Positions 1 through 6,061 of a stretch of DNA of 6,447 bases are shown in pieces. Location of the stretch: assembly GCA_945956945.1 (NCBI GenBank), contig CAMFJO010000046.1, forward strand, positions 1 to 6,447, in the 5' to 3' direction. The notes beneath the pieces are model-generated. The model was given only the letters and a program-made list of their open reading frames with translations. It did not search any database and was not told where the DNA came from. Position 1 is the stretch's first letter; each line of letters begins with the position of its first letter. Made by a program: the position numbers and the translations under genes. Source of the stretch: an uncultured Legionellales bacterium (GTDB lineage Bacteria; Pseudomonadota; Gammaproteobacteria; UBA1113).

Positions 1-211
1 CATAAAGCCCCACCGGTTCAACGGCAGTGATATTCACGTGGCTAAAATCTGCAGTGGGGTTTTTTGCCATCGCTTGTTTGTGATCGGCAGCCGCAGAAGC
101 TGCACGCAAATAAGCGATGGGTAATTCAAAATGGCTGCCATCGGCAAAGTCTAAAAAAACTTTCCGTTCTTTTTGCAGCACTTTAAATTCGTTCAATAAA
201 CATTCTGTCAT
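1..211 (-). CDS. DUF971 domain protein (gamma-butyrobetaine hydroxylase N-terminal-like), 3' end cut by window
   Basis: Seventy codons are visible from an ATG at 211-209; the frame is open to the window edge, so the C-terminus is missing. The product begins [13 protein letters not shown]. It shows a strand-rich segment with an '[10 protein letters not shown]' stretch, then 'Y-L-R', then '[13 protein letters not shown]'. The order DG...LP..YLR...VNI..(I/V)EPVG.Y is the pattern of the DUF971 family, small proteins of roughly 90-130 aa that resemble the N-terminal domain of gamma-butyrobetaine hydroxylase. Their role in bacteria is not settled; some related proteins are linked to iron-sulphur or metal handling. 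The ATG overlaps the hslU stop in an ATGA (211-208) with no good Shine-Dalgarno before it, so translation is probably coupled to hslU. The position directly after hslU is common in gammaproteobacteria and supports the call. The function of this copy is unknown. Confidence 0.85.
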   Translation of the reverse strand, partial: MTECLLNEFKVLQKERKVFLDFADGSHFELPIAYLRAASAAADHKQAMAKNPTADFSHVNITAVEPVGLY

Positions 212-1563
212 AATATGTAGTGACTCAAATCTTCATCTTTGGCTAAAGCGCCCAAGTATTTTTCCACATAGGCGGCATCGATAGAAACTTCAGTATTGCT
301 TTGTTCCGAGGCCGTAAAAGATAACTCTTCCAAGAGACGTTCCAATACCGTGTGTAAACGGCGTGCGCCAATGTTTTCAGTTTGGTCGTTCACCTGCCAG
401 GCAATGGCGGCAATTTTTTCAATAGCATCGTTGCTAAAGTGAATCGTGACATTTTCTGTGGCCAGCAAAGCTTTGTATTGCTCGGTTAATGAGGCATTAG
501 GCTCCGTTAAAATGCGTTTAAAATCTTCTGTGGTTAAAGCTTTTAATTCTACGCGGATCGGCAGACGACCTTGTAATTCTGGGATTAAATCAGAAGGTTT
601 AGCTAAATGAAATGCGCCAGAAGCGATAAATAAGATATAATCGGTTTTAACCATGCCATATTTAGTGGAAACAGTGCAGCCTTCGATTAAAGGTAATAGA
701 TCGCGCTGCACACCTTCGCGGGAGACATCGGCACCGCCATTGCGCTCATAATTTTTAGCAATTTTATCAAATTCGTCTATAAAGACGATACCATTTTGTT
801 CTAGGTTCTCCAGAGCTTTAGTTTTTAAATCATCGTCGTTGATTAAGTCATCAGCGGCTTCTTCTTCGGCGATCTTTAAGGCTTCCTTTACTTTCATTTT
901 ACGCGTTTTAGTGCGATCAGAGGACATATTTTGAAACAGGCTTTGTAATTGATTGGTCATCTCTTCCATGCCTGGAGGTGCCATAATTTCAACACCAATA
1001 CTAGATGCTCGTACTTCTAACTCAATTTCTTTATCATTCAATTCGCCTTCACGCAGTTTTTTTCTGAAGATTTGTCGCGCATTGTCATTGTCGCTATTGT
1101 CTTGCTCTTCAGAAAAAGGCTCTTTGCTTTTAGGTAACAATATATCGAGTATACGTTCCTCGGCAATATCAGCCGCTTTATTTTTTACTTTTTCCAATTC
1201 ACGCGCACGTGTTTCTTTAATGGCAATATCGGCTAAATCGCGTATGATAGAATCCACATCGCGTCCTACATAACCTACTTCCGTAAACTTGGTTGCTTCT
1301 ACTTTAATGAAAGGTGCATCTGCCAGTTTAGCTAGGCGCCTTGCGATCTCTGTTTTACCTACACCGGTGGGCCCTATCATCAGGATATTTTTAGGGGTAA
1401 TTTCATCGCGCAATTGTTCAGGCACTTGGGTGCGTCGCCATCGATTGCGCATGGCAATGGCAATAGCGCGTTTAGCTTCCTTTTGTCCTACAATGTGTTT
1501 GTCTAGTTCTGCGACAATCTTAGAAGGCGTTAAATTCTGTGGTGTTAAAACGATATCAGACAT
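208..1563 (-). CDS. hslU: HslU, ATPase subunit of the HslVU (ClpYQ) protease
   Basis: This is the AAA+ unfoldase that binds, unfolds and threads substrates into the HslV peptidase in the cytoplasm. The 451 residues compare with 443 in E. coli. Visible motifs are: Walker A GPTGVGKT at 64-71; the pore loop GYVG at 97-100; the inserted I domain at about 110-240, acidic and helical; Walker B I-V-F-I-D-E at 259-264; sensor 1 around A-S-G-A-F-H at 314-319; the arginine-finger segment E-L-Q-G-R-L-P at 329-335; and sensor 2 G-A-R-R at 399-402. The C-terminus E-D-L-S-H-Y-I-L has the form of the tail that docks between HslV subunits. The residue after Walker B Asp-Glu is Phe265, where this family normally has Ile. 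The ATG is preceded by GAGGGT (1576-1571) at 7-base spacing, and the gene starts 13 bases after the hslV stop. It is therefore the second gene of the heat-shock operon. Confidence 0.98.
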   Translation of the reverse strand: MSDIVLTPQNLTPSKIVAELDKHIVGQKEAKRAIAIAMRNRWRRTQVPEQLRDEITPKNILMIGPTGVGKTEIARRLAKLADAPFIKVEATKFTEVGYVGRDVDSIIRDLADIAIKETRARELEKVKNKAADIAEERILDILLPKSKEPFSEEQDNSDNDNARQIFRKKLREGELNDKEIELEVRASSIGVEIMAPPGMEEMTNQLQSLFQNMSSDRTKTRKMKVKEALKIAEEEAADDLINDDDLKTKALENLEQNGIVFIDEFDKIAKNYERNGGADVSREGVQRDLLPLIEGCTVSTKYGMVKTDYILFIASGAFHLAKPSDLIPELQGRLPIRVELKALTTEDFKRILTEPNASLTEQYKALLATENVTIHFSNDAIEKIAAIAWQVNDQTENIGARRLHTVLERLLEELSFTASEQSNTEVSIDAAYVEKYLGALAKDEDLSHYIL

Positions 1564-1576
1564 GTGAGAAACCCTC

Positions 1577-2119
1577 TTATTCTATGTTTAATTCTTCAAT
1601 GGTGCGATTGTGATTGGTATAAATGCAAATATTGGCCGCGATGGCCAGGCTCTTTTCAACGATAGCACGTGCATCCAGCTTGGTTTCATCTAATAAGGCG
1701 CGCGCGGCTGCTTGCGCATAAGGACCGCCGGAGCCGATGGCAATCAAATTGTCTTCGGGCTCAATGACATCGCCATTACCGGTGATGATCAAGGAGTATT
1801 TATGATCAGCCACAGCGAGAAGCGCTTCTAAGCGACGCAAGATACGATCGGTACGCCAATCTTTAGCCAATTCCACGGCAGCGCGCATTAAATGACCATG
1901 ATACAGTTCTAATTTGGCCTCGAATTTTTCGAATAAGGTAAAGGCATCCGCTGTACCACCCGCAAAGCCAGCAATGACTTTATCACCGTGCAGACGGCGC
2001 ACTTTCCGGGCATTGTGTTTCATCACTGTAGGGCCTAAGGTTACTTGACCGTCACCGCCAATCACCACTTTGTTATCACGACGCACAGAGACAATGGTTG
2101 TTCCACAGTATTGTTGCAA
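1577..2119 (-). CDS. hslV: HslV, threonine peptidase subunit of the HslVU protease (TTG start)
   Basis: This is the proteasome-beta-like peptidase that forms a double hexamer capped by HslU and degrades unfolded or tagged cytoplasmic proteins. I choose the TTG at 2119-2117, giving 180 aa with a propeptide M-Q-Q-Y-C-G. Cleavage before Thr7 would expose the catalytic N-terminal T-T-I-V-S-V-R-R. In mature numbering, Thr1, Asp17 and Lys33 (in A-R-K-V-R-R) are present, as are [23 protein letters not shown] and I-G-S-G-G-P-Y-A. Usual family length is about 175-182 aa. The frame is open upstream to an ATG at 2200, but that adds 27 residues with no family counterpart, and this ATG lies upstream of the heat-shock promoter. 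GAGGAG (2131-2126) sits 6 bases before the TTG. Small oddities are Pro24 and His29 in mature numbering, where E. coli has Asn and Gly. Confidence 0.96.
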   Translation of the reverse strand: MQQYCGTTIVSVRRDNKVVIGGDGQVTLGPTVMKHNARKVRRLHGDKVIAGFAGGTADAFTLFEKFEAKLELYHGHLMRAAVELAKDWRTDRILRRLEALLAVADHKYSLIITGNGDVIEPEDNLIAIGSGGPYAQAAARALLDETKLDARAIVEKSLAIAANICIYTNHNRTIEELNIE

Positions 2120-2125
2120 GGCAGG

Positions 2126-2131
2126 CTCCTC
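2126..2131 (-). promoter_or_regulatory. Ribosome binding site of hslV that fixes the TTG start
   Basis: The minus strand reads GAGGAG at 2131-2126, followed by six bases and then TTG at 2119. This is the strongest Shine-Dalgarno match near the 5' end of hslV. The in-frame ATG at 2200 has nothing comparable before it, so this site decides in favour of the short propeptide form. Confidence 0.85.
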
Positions 2132-2150
2132 GAAGTTAAAGATACCTTTA

Positions 2151-2179
2151 TATATGGGGGTGAGAGGGAAAAAATCAAG
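2151..2179 (-). promoter_or_regulatory. Heat-shock (sigma-32/RpoH-type) promoter of hslVU
   Basis: On the minus strand a -35 element CTTGATT (2179-2173) is followed by 13 bases and then CCCCATATA (2159-2151). The sigma-32 consensus is CTTGAAA, about 12-14 bases, then CCCCATNT, so the -10 match is essentially perfect and the -35 differs at one base. Transcription would begin near 2144, giving a leader of about 25 bases that contains the GAGGAG site. E. coli hslVU is a known sigma-32 operon, so function and sequence agree. Confidence 0.85.
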
Positions 2180-2202
2180 ATGAGGACAATTTTTAACCAC
2201 TT

Positions 2203-2961
2203 TTATGCTTTGAGAGTGGGATACGTTATTGGGGGCTGAGCTAAGGCTTTATCCAGGTAAGGTTTGATTCTTCTTAAAAAAAGCAAGTTGCTGGCAGAAA
2301 TAGAAGGTCGTACGAATTCATCTTGTTTGTTGGGATCTGAGGCCGGGGTTAGTAGCTTAAAATTTAATAAGCGTGGTTCTGTTTGCTGCACTGTTCTTGA
2401 TTTTTTAGTGGGTGGGGGTTGGTTGATGTCTTGGACCCTATTAGGATCGGTTCTGTAAGCAGTCAAACTGAACTGATAGTTAGCAGTACGTTTTAGTTTA
2501 TTGCGGTTGGGTGCAGAGCTGCTTTTCCCAGCGGGCATCGCATCAGTATTTAAAATTGCTCCTTCTGCCAAGAGCGGTGTGCTAGAAAATGGGTTCGGAG
2601 AAGGTTTGTTAAAGATTGTTTCTGCAAAGGGAGAGGTGCTAGAAGATGTGCTCGCGGAAGGTGGGGGTGGACTGGTTTTTGCTAAAGTAGAAGCCGGGCT
2701 AGACACTATGGCAGTACTTTTTATATAGTGTTCAATTTGCTTAATAATAAGATCACTTTCTGTTATATTTTCTTTCTCTTCCTTATCTTTTTCGGGGAAA
2801 GGATAGAGGGTAGGTGCTTTGCTGATTTTATCTAAATAGTTGAGAAGTTTTTCAATATCGCTATTAAAACGTTTTAAATCTTCTGCAGTAGGTTGTTTAA
2901 AGAAATAGTCTGCTTTAGAACGAAGCTCTGAGACGGCTACATATAATTCTTCGTAGGTCAT
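2203..2961 (-). CDS. Unrecognised protein, about 252 aa, Pro/Ser/Thr-rich with a basic patch
   Basis: I do not recognise this gene. The first ~85 residues look helical and charged (from [14 protein letters not shown], then L-N-Y-L-D-K-I, then an acidic-basic E-K-D-K-E-E-K-E run). Residues ~85-150 are a low-complexity Pro/Ser/Thr/Ala linker including P-P-P-P and S-S-S-T-S. Next come a basic segment N-R-N-K-L-K-R, a Q-F-S-L-T-A-Y-R-T stretch, and P-P-P-T-K-K-S-R. The C-terminus ([16 protein letters not shown]) looks helical. There is no signal peptide or membrane span. The ATG at 2961 is preferred: GAGAGA (2974-2969) lies 7 bases before it, while the ATG at 2979 (six residues longer, 258 aa) follows TTTCTTCTT and would be only ~14 bases from the predicted transcript start. 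The gene is last in the accessory block and ends 83 bases before hslV. Linker style matches the 748-aa neighbour, so the two are probably functionally related. Confidence 0.75.
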   Translation of the reverse strand: MTYEELYVAVSELRSKADYFFKQPTAEDLKRFNSDIEKLLNYLDKISKAPTLYPFPEKDKEEKENITESDLIIKQIEHYIKSTAIVSSPASTLAKTSPPPPSASTSSSTSPFAETIFNKPSPNPFSSTPLLAEGAILNTDAMPAGKSSSAPNRNKLKRTANYQFSLTAYRTDPNRVQDINQPPPTKKSRTVQQTEPRLLNFKLLTPASDPNKQDEFVRPSISASNLLFLRRIKPYLDKALAQPPITYPTLKA

Positions 2962-3000
2962 AATAGAATCTCTCTTCATAAGAAGAAACTATTTTATTCA

Positions 3001-3029
3001 ATTATAGTAGCCATATCAAGCACTTTAAA
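3001..3029 (-). promoter_or_regulatory. Candidate sigma-70 promoter of the ~252-aa gene
   Basis: The minus strand has TTTAAA (3029-3024, four of six matches to TTGACA), exactly 17 bases, then a perfect TATAAT (3006-3001). The predicted start is near 2994. The -35 lies immediately after the stop codon of the 748-aa gene (TAA at 3033-3031), so the third gene could be transcribed independently of the two upstream genes. Confidence 0.55.
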
Positions 3030-3030
3030 C

Positions 3031-5277
3031 TTAATGACTGCTTGTACCTTTGCGCGGACCGGTTTGCGGTGAAACCGCTGGAATATGGTTTTTAAGTTCT
3101 CTTAAGGCTTCTGGAGCAGGCCTTATGTCCTGTAAACTAAAGGGTTGTGAGGCACATGGGTCGATACGGTTAGGCAGCTGCAAAAGCTCTATTAAATTAT
3201 AATATTTTTTATTCTCTGCTGTATCCGAACTGGGTAATCGTACGGGGATATTGCGCACAAGCCCAAATCCAATCGGGCTCACCAAAGTATCAGAAAATTT
3301 TACAGTTTGCATCATATCAAATTTGGATTGTAGATTTCCTCGGTTGCACTGAAGAATATGCTGCCGTAATGGTTCGCTAAATTCATCCCAGTGCTGCTTT
3401 ATCAAGGGATCAAGCCTGCCTTTAATCATTGCTGTTTCAGCGGGTGATATGGGCTGTGGTGGTAAAGAACGACGTACGAGCGGTGTCGTAGGCGGTGCCA
3501 AAGATGCGGCTGAACTGCCAGAGCTGGGTGGAGAAAACTCAGGTGCTGGATTGGTCAAAGAGGCTGCTGGAGCGCTCGAAGTCGAAGCGAAAATAGGTGG
3601 CTGTGATACTACGGCAACACGATTCGGAGCAAAAAAGATCTGTGAATTGCCCGAAGTGGGTGAGGGAACAGCTTGTACGGGCGTGGTGGAGGGATGTGAT
3701 GGACGCTTAAATTCTGGGTAACCAAATGAACCGCTGTCTAATTGTTGGCAACCATGTAAGGATACTAAAATCGTTTTTATAATGTCACGATCAGATGCAT
3801 CCGGAGGAATAGGAATAAAAAATTCCTCACCGATAAGAATAGCGTTATTGTAGTCAATATCTTCGTTAGGAAGCGGTTTACGCCAATGATGTTGTCGTAA
3901 CATGGCTTCTATACTGATGCCGGTTTGCGCTGTCGCTTGAGGAATGGGTGTTGGCTGAATAGAAGGGCTATTAACCATAGGCGATATCTGTGATTGAGAC
4001 AGTGGTGGTGCCGAAGGCACCGGTGTTCTGCTCGCACTTGAAGTTGATATAGGTGATTGCATCGCAGAGCCAGGGGAAGGTGTGCGAAACTCTGAGTAGC
4101 CAAATGAATTGTTCGAATTTAATTTTTGCAAACCCGAAGCTTGTAGATGTTTTTCTAAAGCATCTCGAGGCGTAGCACGAGCATCCATAGGGACAAAACA
4201 TTCACCGTCAATAATAATAGCATTATTGTAATTTACCATCTCGTGAAAAAACGGGTTTTTCCAACGGTGCTGCTGCAATAATAGGGTTTTTAATTGTTCT
4301 GACTTTATTTTCACTGGCGGCACAGGCTGTGGTGTGGGTGCAGCCTGAGGAGGCATTCGCACAGCATGGGGCATGGGTGTTGGCATAACTTCGGGTTTAT
4401 TTGTCGTATTTGCCGCAGAAGAACCAGGGGATGGCGAGACATAAGGCGATTGTGTGCTGATAGCGTCTGGCCTTGAAACAGGTTGTGGCGGCGCTATGCG
4501 GAGCGCTGGTGTACGAAACTCTGAGTAGCCAAATGAATTGTTCGAATTTAATTTTTGCAAACCCGAAGCTTGTAGATGTTTTTCTAAAGCATCTCGAGGC
4601 GTAGCACGAGCATCCATAGGGACAAAACATTCACCGTCAATAATAATAGCATTATTGTAATTTACCATCTCGTGAAAAAATGGATTTTTCCAACGGTGCC
4701 GCTCTAATAATGCTATTTTTAATTCTAATGATTTTATTTGCGCTGAGGTTTCCAACTGTGACATGGGTGCTGGCGAAGATGGCAAACCATTTACTGCTGA
4801 AGGTGTCAGGAAAGGTGGTGGAACCTGGTGTGCCGGCGGCGCTTGCGTATAGCTGGGACTTGAAATAGGTTGGGGTACTGCTTGCGGATAATAAAAGGGG
4901 GTATGGCTATCTGCAGCATAGGGTGGGGCTGTATTAGGTGACGATACCGCGGGCGGATTGGGTGCCTTAAGCTGTTTCAAAAGGGATTCAAAGTGAGGGT
5001 TTATCTGAGTAACCCGTAGAGGAGGGAGGTTACCCGTATGGGGCCCAATCGTTTCTCGCACATAATTTACTAAGTTGGTATTCTGCAAGTAATCTAATAA
5101 AGCCTCTAATTGAAGGATGGCCTCAGGGTGGTAGACTTGAGGTATTATCCTTAAGGCACCTTCAGGTGAGAAGGCTATGCCAAAATGATTCTGCAACTCC
5201 CTATTCGATAAGAAATTTTGTAAATACTGAAGAAAGGCCAATTTTAAAGAATCACTTGCTTGATGATAGAGTATCAT
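3031..5277 (-). CDS. Unrecognised 748-aa Pro/Ser-rich protein with three copies of a 64-residue module
   Basis: I do not recognise this protein. The order is: a helical N-terminal region (~1-105); a Pro/Ser-rich linker (~106-178); module 1 (core 194-257); linker (~258-323); module 2 (core 337-400); linker (~401-452); module 3 (core 463-526); a long Pro/Ser/Ala linker (~527-610); and a folded-looking C-terminal region (~615-730). Each module has a short helix ending in H-[RH]-W-[KR]-x-P, then Y-N-N-A-I-[IL]-I, a G/E-rich turn leading to F-[VI]-P, a helix containing R-D, and a closing S-F-G-Y-x-E-F-[RK]-x-P. Modules 1 and 2 are identical over 64 residues; module 3 is about 40% identical. No signal peptide, membrane segment or catalytic signature is visible. 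The ATG at 5277 has GGAG (5288-5285) at 7-base spacing. Repeated globular modules on flexible linkers suggest a multivalent binding protein, for example an effector or adaptor; this is inference. Synthesis is probably linked to the 176-aa gene 116 bases upstream. Confidence 0.9.
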   Translation of the reverse strand: MILYHQASDSLKLAFLQYLQNFLSNRELQNHFGIAFSPEGALRIIPQVYHPEAILQLEALLDYLQNTNLVNYVRETIGPHTGNLPPLRVTQINPHFESLLKQLKAPNPPAVSSPNTAPPYAADSHTPFYYPQAVPQPISSPSYTQAPPAHQVPPPFLTPSAVNGLPSSPAPMSQLETSAQIKSLELKIALLERHRWKNPFFHEMVNYNNAIIIDGECFVPMDARATPRDALEKHLQASGLQKLNSNNSFGYSEFRTPALRIAPPQPVSRPDAISTQSPYVSPSPGSSAANTTNKPEVMPTPMPHAVRMPPQAAPTPQPVPPVKIKSEQLKTLLLQQHRWKNPFFHEMVNYNNAIIIDGECFVPMDARATPRDALEKHLQASGLQKLNSNNSFGYSEFRTPSPGSAMQSPISTSSASRTPVPSAPPLSQSQISPMVNSPSIQPTPIPQATAQTGISIEAMLRQHHWRKPLPNEDIDYNNAILIGEEFFIPIPPDASDRDIIKTILVSLHGCQQLDSGSFGYPEFKRPSHPSTTPVQAVPSPTSGNSQIFFAPNRVAVVSQPPIFASTSSAPAASLTNPAPEFSPPSSGSSAASLAPPTTPLVRRSLPPQPISPAETAMIKGRLDPLIKQHWDEFSEPLRQHILQCNRGNLQSKFDMMQTVKFSDTLVSPIGFGLVRNIPVRLPSSDTAENKKYYNLIELLQLPNRIDPCASQPFSLQDIRPAPEALRELKNHIPAVSPQTGPRKGTSSH
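3700..3891 (-). repeat. Third, diverged copy of the 64-residue module (residues 463-526)
   Basis: This copy has the same 64-codon length as the other two. It starts H-H-W-R-K-P, contains Y-N-N-A-I-L-I and F-F-I-P, and closes S-F-G-Y-P-E-F-K-R-P. Identity to the others is about 40% by eye at the protein level, and the DNA is well diverged. It is an older duplication than the identical pair. Confidence 0.85.
4085..4251 (-). repeat. Direct repeat, copy in module 2 (167 bp, identical to 4514-4680)
   Basis: Read base by base, 4085-4251 matches 4514-4680 without a difference. The offset is 429 bp, exactly 143 codons. Beyond both ends the two copies differ quickly. It encodes most of module 2 (core residues 337-400). 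Confidence 0.97.
4514..4680 (-). repeat. Direct repeat, copy in module 1 (167 bp, identical to 4085-4251)
   Basis: This is the partner of the 4085-4251 copy and encodes most of module 1 (core residues 194-257). First differences are at 4681 (T against C at 4252) on one side and 4513 (A against G at 4084) on the other. The identical core is sharply bounded. Confidence 0.97.
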
Positions 5278-5304
5278 GGTTTTTCTCCGCTGCTTATTTA
5301 CTTA

Positions 5305-5332
5305 TTGTTAACAACAAGGCCGTATTATTATA
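5305..5332 (-). promoter_or_regulatory. Weak promoter/operator candidate before the 748-aa gene
   Basis: The minus strand has a perfect TATAAT at 5332-5327, but the region 16-18 bases upstream has no good -35 (AAGCTA at best). A 10-bp palindrome TTGTTAACAA lies at 5305-5314, with flanking CTT/AAG that extend it imperfectly. It falls just after the likely transcript start, a typical place for an operator. Evidence is limited to these two motifs. Confidence 0.3.
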
Positions 5333-5355
5333 ATCCTTCTTTACAGATCTAGCTT

Positions 5356-5379
5356 CTTTTTTCAGTTGGCTGAATAAAG
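5356..5379. repeat. Imperfect inverted repeat between the 176-aa and 748-aa genes
   Basis: Ten-base arms (5356-5365 and 5370-5379) pair in nine of ten positions around a TTGG/CCAA loop. The inner stem is TTCAG/CTGAA. It lies 15 bases beyond the stop of the 176-aa gene. No run of T follows on either strand, so it does not look like an intrinsic terminator; it could stabilise or process a shared transcript. Confidence 0.4.
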
Positions 5380-5393
5380 GGCAATACTCTTTC

Positions 5394-5924
5394 TTAGGGC
5401 TTGTACAAGGTCTCGTTCGGGGTATCCGTATGCTCCTGAGAAGAGGTAGCCTCGTATTCGTTGCCAGTCATGGGCTCTGATTTTTGCCACACGGAGCTAA
5501 ATTGCTGTATTTTTTCAGCAAGGGAAGCTTTTAGTAATTGTTTAGCCGCATCGTTGTCAAAATGAGTGCTTTTAGAGTTTTGCTCTATAGCCAATGAGGA
5601 TAAGCGCATGATTAAATTTTGTTGCAAGGTCTGGTAAGCCGCAAAATTTTTTGCTAGTAACTCTAATTGTAATTTATGTAAGGTTTCTGCTTCTACTCGA
5701 GAGAGCGGTTGACGGTATTCTTTTTCCTTTAATTCACTAATTTGCGTGGTGATTGCTTCTATTTCGAATGTTTTCAGTTTCGCTAACTCTAAATGTAAGC
5801 TATCCAGTCTTTGTATTTCTAACGGTGATAGTTGTCCACGGGATTGTTTTTGTGTTAAACCATCAATCTGCATGGTGATCTCTTGTGCTCGTGAGGCTCG
5901 CAGTTCCGCCATGGTGCTACTCAT
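5394..5924 (-). CDS. Unrecognised 176-aa helical protein with two 42-residue repeats
   Basis: I do not recognise this protein. It begins M-S-S-T-M-A-E-L and is strongly helical, rich in Leu, Gln, Glu and Lys. Two repeats with a 42-residue period are visible: I16-T-x-Q-I-x-x-L...K...R...L-S...E...L...L-x-L-E-L47 and I58-T-T-Q-I-S-E-L...R71...L74-S...E78...L...L-x-L-E-L89. Each probably forms a helical hairpin broken at the L-S turn. A degenerate third unit may follow at ~97-135. The last ~30 residues are polar and rich in Glu, Ser and Thr, ending L-Y-K-P. The ATG at 5924 is chosen because AAGGAAGG (5939-5932) lies 7 bases before it and the promoter at 5987-5959 would start transcription near 5952. 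The in-frame upstream start at 5987 overlaps that -35 box and cannot be on the transcript. It is first gene of the accessory block. No signal peptide or membrane segment is seen. Confidence 0.88.
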   Translation of the reverse strand: MSSTMAELRASRAQEITMQIDGLTQKQSRGQLSPLEIQRLDSLHLELAKLKTFEIEAITTQISELKEKEYRQPLSRVEAETLHKLQLELLAKNFAAYQTLQQNLIMRLSSLAIEQNSKSTHFDNDAAKQLLKASLAEKIQQFSSVWQKSEPMTGNEYEATSSQEHTDTPNETLYKP

Positions 5925-5931
5925 GATAATA

Positions 5932-5939
5932 CCTTCCTT
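5932..5939 (-). promoter_or_regulatory. Ribosome binding site fixing the start of the 176-aa gene
   Basis: The minus strand reads AAGGAAGG at 5939-5932, then seven bases, then ATG at 5924. It is a strong Shine-Dalgarno-like site and, with the promoter position, excludes the 21-residue longer reading. Confidence 0.8.
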
Positions 5940-5958
5940 ATTGTTTAATTGAATTGTG

Positions 5959-5987
5959 ATTATAGCCATAGAATTCTGCGGTGTCAA
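5959..5987 (-). promoter_or_regulatory. Perfect-consensus sigma-70 promoter of the accessory block
   Basis: The minus strand has TTGACA (5987-5982), exactly 17 bases, then TATAAT (5964-5959). All twelve consensus bases and the ideal spacing are present. Transcription should begin near 5952, giving a leader of about 28 bases before the ATG at 5924. The 137-bp gap between the SDR stop and this gene holds nothing else I can support. Confidence 0.88.
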
Positions 5988-6061
5988 TTTCGATCTAGAG
6001 ATTTTATGCCGCCAACAAAAGATAATTTCTATGCGAGGCAGGGCAATAATGATTGAAATCC

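Noticed and set aside
953..1567. Plus-strand open frames opposite hslU
   Set aside because: They are antisense shadows of a well-conserved gene, with no ribosome site or recognisable domain.
3971..4630. Two other-frame minus-strand open frames (3971-4201 and 4397-4630) sharing the same N-terminal peptide
   Set aside because: The shared peptide arises only because both cover the identical 167-bp repeat in another frame of the 748-aa gene.
4085..4680. CRISPR array or insertion sequence suggested by the long direct repeats
   Set aside because: There are only two identical copies, both are coding and in frame, and there is no transposase, no terminal inverted repeats and no regular short spacers.
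5356..5379. Intrinsic terminator after the 176-aa gene
   Set aside because: The inverted repeat is AT-rich, has a mismatch and is not followed by a T run on either strand.
5925..5987. Longer start of the 176-aa protein at 5987
   Set aside because: Its start codon overlaps the -35 box of the consensus promoter and would not be transcribed from it; the ATG at 5924 has a strong ribosome site.
5346..5998. Shared 7-mer GATCTAG (5346-5352 and 5992-5998) upstream of both accessory genes as a common operator
   Set aside because: The spacing relative to the -10 boxes differs (about 14 against 28 bases), and a 7-mer shared by two places is easily chance.
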